Assembly: GCA_964480565.1 (NCBI GenBank)
Contig: CAYZSU010000096.1
Location: 1 to 7,350, forward strand
Reading direction: 5' to 3'
DNA: 7,350 bases
DNA from: CAYZSU01 sp964480565
GTDB lineage: Bacteria > UBA10199 > 2-02-FULL-44-16 > JAAZCA01
The position numbers and the translations under genes were made by a program. The notes beneath the pieces were generated by a model that worked only from the letters and a program-made list of their open reading frames with translations, was not told the origin of the DNA and made no database searches. Below, one piece after another: positions 5,501-7,350 of the stretch; the first letter of the stretch is position 1, and each line of letters begins with the position of its first letter.

Positions 5501-6991
5501 ATGAAAAATCGATATCAATTTTGGACAGTGAGTATTATTTTAATTATGGGGTTGTTTTTTACGATTGCGCAGATGAAGTCAACATTTGAGTTATATGATT
5601 ATAATGAAGCGAGTACAGTGTTTAATACCTATTACTGGTCATTGTTTTCAAGTGATGATACGTCTGATGATCAATGGAAACAGATCATAGCTATTGATTC
5701 GCACCCAAGTATTCCCGATTATGTGAATGGTTGGTTACTGGAAAAATATTCACAACAAATGCCATCAATAGAGCCGATATTATATTGGCATCATAATAAA
5801 TATAATAAAGCCTTATACCCTGAACAGTTGAATGAGGGTATTTTAAAGCGTTTACAGCGAGTTCAATTACAATTCATGCGATATATTTCAGCAATTATTG
5901 TATTTTTACTGGCTAGTTCAGTGTTGATATTTGCCTGTCGTCATATGCATTATTGGGTGGGGATTATTGGCTTTGTACTCATTCTTTTTCACACCAGTTT
6001 TATGGATAATGCACTATTAATAACAAACAATGCGCTTTATGCCTGGTTGTCATTTTTGATTGTATGGATATCTGTTGAAATAGGATTGAATGCGCATCAA
6101 TTTCGTGTATGGGGATATGCGCTATTGTTGTCTATAGTGATGGCAATTGGATTCAGTATGCACGTACAATTTTATATATTGGTTTTGGGTGCGCTTATTA
6201 TTATGATTTCATTACAGAAAAAAGAGGAGTATTCAAAAAAAATATTGATATTAACGGGTATAACAATGCTTGTTGGAACAGGGATTGCAATATGTTTTGA
6301 CCCTATTTGGCAACGGGAAATAATGGGTACACTATTGGATCGTACAATTGTTGCCATAGAGCAAGATGCTATTGCACATATAATATTTATTGATCAAACA
6401 TTTCCAAATTTATTATATAAATTAAAATATATTGTGCATCATATGTATTTTTCTAGCATGGCTGCGTATTTGATAAGTTTGTTTTCAGTGTTAGGTATTG
6501 TTATGGCACTACGTTGTTGGCGACAGCGCAGTGCTAGATTTGTTGCGATTACATTTATATTTTTCGCAACGATCACTACGCATTTTGTTACATTGGCAGA
6601 GCCCAATAAGGTATATATGTATTTTCCTATTTTAATTTTACCTGCACTATGGGGCATAAAATGGTGTGTAGATTTTGTTATAAATGGTCAAAAAACAGCA
6701 CGTGTATACCGAATGACTATTTTGATGATTTCATTGTTGGTGATTCTTGGAAGTGGGCAATTATATATTTACCTTGTTCAAAAAAATCATTACTTGCCAC
6801 CCAAGGTGTTAGCAAAAGAGCGTATACTCGGATATAGCTTGGCAATGAGTTATGTCAAGCCTGCGAAGAGTAAAAAATTACATCAGGCCTTAAAGATGTT
6901 CTTCGAACAACGCGGAATTAAACGGTTGGCTGATTATCAGGAGAAACAGTTGTATTTAATGGATGCTGAAGAAAAAGAAAAGAAGGATTGA
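5501..6991 (+). CDS. Multi-spanning membrane protein, GT-C / ArnT-like glycosyltransferase candidate
   Basis: The 496-aa protein has one N-terminal membrane helix (about 7-25), a long polar loop of about 100 residues, then about nine further hydrophobic segments (about 128-147, 150-167, 172-193, 203-219, 222-237, 247-265, 318-338, 347-365, 371-391) and a last one at 405-426, ending in a Lys/Glu-rich cytoplasmic-looking tail. One helix, a large first extracytoplasmic loop with acidic residues near the membrane (ELYDYNEAS, D33 and E36) and many later helices is the plan of GT-C glycosyltransferases (PMT/ArnT type), which move sugars from polyprenyl-phosphate carriers. EPNKVYMYFPILILPALWG (367-385) resembles the late region of such proteins where a family RYLxPxxP-like stretch lies. 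I cannot see a definitive catalytic motif, so membrane location is sure and enzyme activity is inference. It ends in TGA one base before the IMPase-family start, implying an operon. Confidence 0.75.
   Translation: MKNRYQFWTVSIILIMGLFFTIAQMKSTFELYDYNEASTVFNTYYWSLFSSDDTSDDQWKQIIAIDSHPSIPDYVNGWLLEKYSQQMPSIEPILYWHHNKYNKALYPEQLNEGILKRLQRVQLQFMRYISAIIVFLLASSVLIFACRHMHYWVGIIGFVLILFHTSFMDNALLITNNALYAWLSFLIVWISVEIGLNAHQFRVWGYALLLSIVMAIGFSMHVQFYILVLGALIIMISLQKKEEYSKKILILTGITMLVGTGIAICFDPIWQREIMGTLLDRTIVAIEQDAIAHIIFIDQTFPNLLYKLKYIVHHMYFSSMAAYLISLFSVLGIVMALRCWRQRSARFVAITFIFFATITTHFVTLAEPNKVYMYFPILILPALWGIKWCVDFVINGQKTARVYRMTILMISLLVILGSGQLYIYLVQKNHYLPPKVLAKERILGYSLAMSYVKPAKSKKLHQALKMFFEQRGIKRLADYQEKQLYLMDAEEKEKKD
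6981..6987 (+). promoter_or_regulatory. Ribosome binding site that decides the IMPase start
   Basis: AGAAGGA ends 5 bases before the ATG at 6993 and lies inside the last codons of the preceding gene. It favours ATG 6993 over the in-frame ATG at 6963, which would only add a Lys/Arg-rich leader (LKKKKRRID) foreign to the family. The TGA of one gene and the ATG of the next are one base apart, suggesting coupled translation. Confidence 0.65.
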
Positions 6992-6992
6992 T

Positions 6993-7322
6993 ATGCCAGA
7001 TCAATATGAATTGATTCAAGATATCGCCAAACAGGCAGGAGACTGTCAGATGGCATATTTGGGAAATATCTCATCGATTGAATATAAGGGTTCAATCGAT
7101 ATTGTCACTGATGTGGATAAACGATGTGAAGAGTTAATTGTTAATGCAATTACAAAATCATTTCCTGACGATGCTATTTTAGCGGAAGAAGGCTCCGGGT
7201 CACAAAAAAAATCGAGTAGATGTTGGATTGTGGACCCTTTGGATGGTACGGTCAATTATGCGCATGGGCTGCCAATTTTTTGTGTATCCATTGCATTGGA
7301 AGTGGACGGCCAAATCCAATGA
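6993..7322 (+). CDS. Inositol-monophosphatase-family protein, broken by an in-frame TGA; continues past the window
   Basis: Residues 1-109 are the first part of an IMPase/SuhB/CysQ-family Mg2+-dependent phosphatase. They include YKGSIDIVTDVDKRCEE (31-47), the metal-binding Glu in ILAEEGSG (E65/E66) and IVDPLDGTVNYAHGLPIFCVS (79-99), whose D81 and D84 bind metal. The family is normally about 250-270 residues. Codon 110 is TGA (7320-7322), but the same frame continues as AAIYDPNRD to the window end, which is the expected family continuation (GVVYDPxRDE-like). So this is a nonsense codon in a formerly intact gene, not a frameshift. A protein ending here would lack the C-terminal half with the third metal-binding Asp and should be inactive. 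The substrate (inositol phosphate, 3'-phosphoadenosine 5'-phosphate or another) cannot be chosen from this half. It sits one base after the GT-C-like gene and is likely in its operon. Confidence 0.85.
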   Translation: MPDQYELIQDIAKQAGDCQMAYLGNISSIEYKGSIDIVTDVDKRCEELIVNAITKSFPDDAILAEEGSGSQKKSSRCWIVDPLDGTVNYAHGLPIFCVSIALEVDGQIQ

Positions 7323-7350
7323 GCAGCGATTTATGATCCCAATCGTGATG

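Noticed and set aside
6963..6992. Longer IMPase start at ATG 6963
   Set aside because: It adds a Lys/Arg-rich stretch that overlaps the upstream gene and does not resemble the family. The ATG at 6993 has an AGAAGGA site at proper spacing.
6989..7110. UGA as a sense codon (alternative genetic code)
   Set aside because: If TGA at 6989 were sense, the membrane protein would run about 100 bases into the IMPase frame. TGG is used freely for Trp and other genes end in TAA or TAG, so the standard code is simpler.
7320..7345. Possible selenocysteine insertion at the TGA: CGATT (7327-7331) can pair with AATCG (7341-7345)
   Set aside because: The stem is only 5 pairs and starts 5 bases after the TGA. 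It lies in sequence coding for a conserved family block, so it is explained by the protein. The position is not a redox or catalytic site in this family.
1..7350. CRISPR array, tRNA, rRNA, toxin-antitoxin or restriction system
   Set aside because: No regularly spaced repeats, no cloverleaf or rRNA-like stretch, and no motif of such systems was seen on either strand.

Overview
The window is AT-rich bacterial chromosomal DNA. It is most likely from a Gram-negative organism: it encodes a lipoprotein with a signal peptide and Ser/Gly linker, an exported stand-alone Cache domain, a YqaB-type sugar phosphatase and an inositol-monophosphatase-family protein. Shine-Dalgarno sites are clear (GGAGG/AGGAG types) and TGG codes for Trp in the long frames, so the standard code applies. 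I cannot name the organism. A low-GC proteobacterium or Desulfobacterota-like lineage would fit, but this is inference.

Layout, left to right. Positions 1-190 hold mobile-element debris: the first 36 codons of an IS630-type transposase (minus strand), cut at about position 52 by a sequence that looks like the terminal inverted repeat of a second insertion sequence lying outside the window. Next come an unrecognised 264-aa protein (243-1037, +) and a secreted single Cache-domain protein (1112-1612, +) that ends in a strong hairpin terminator. Convergent to it is a receiver-only response regulator (1679-2062, -). Further on the minus strand are a large unrecognised Ser/Gly-tailed lipoprotein of 756 aa with its own terminator (2298-4568) and a YqaB-like HAD phosphatase (4705-5295). 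A divergent intergenic region with two near-identical GC-rich palindromic motifs (5348-5386) precedes a plus-strand pair with a one-base gap: a multi-spanning GT-C/ArnT-like membrane protein (5501-6991) and the start of an inositol-monophosphatase-family gene (6993 onward).

Functional links are modest. The Cache protein (extracytoplasmic ligand binding) and the receiver (phosphorelay input) are both signalling parts lacking the kinase or output they would need here. The GT-C-like protein and the IMPase-family protein are probably one operon and may share a role in envelope or lipid-linked sugar metabolism. The most striking oddity is an in-frame TGA in the IMPase gene (7320-7322), followed without frameshift by the family's conserved continuation (AAIYDPNRD): a recent nonsense mutation, a sequencing error near a contig edge, or readthrough. 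No CRISPR array, tRNA, rRNA or coherent new defence system is visible.
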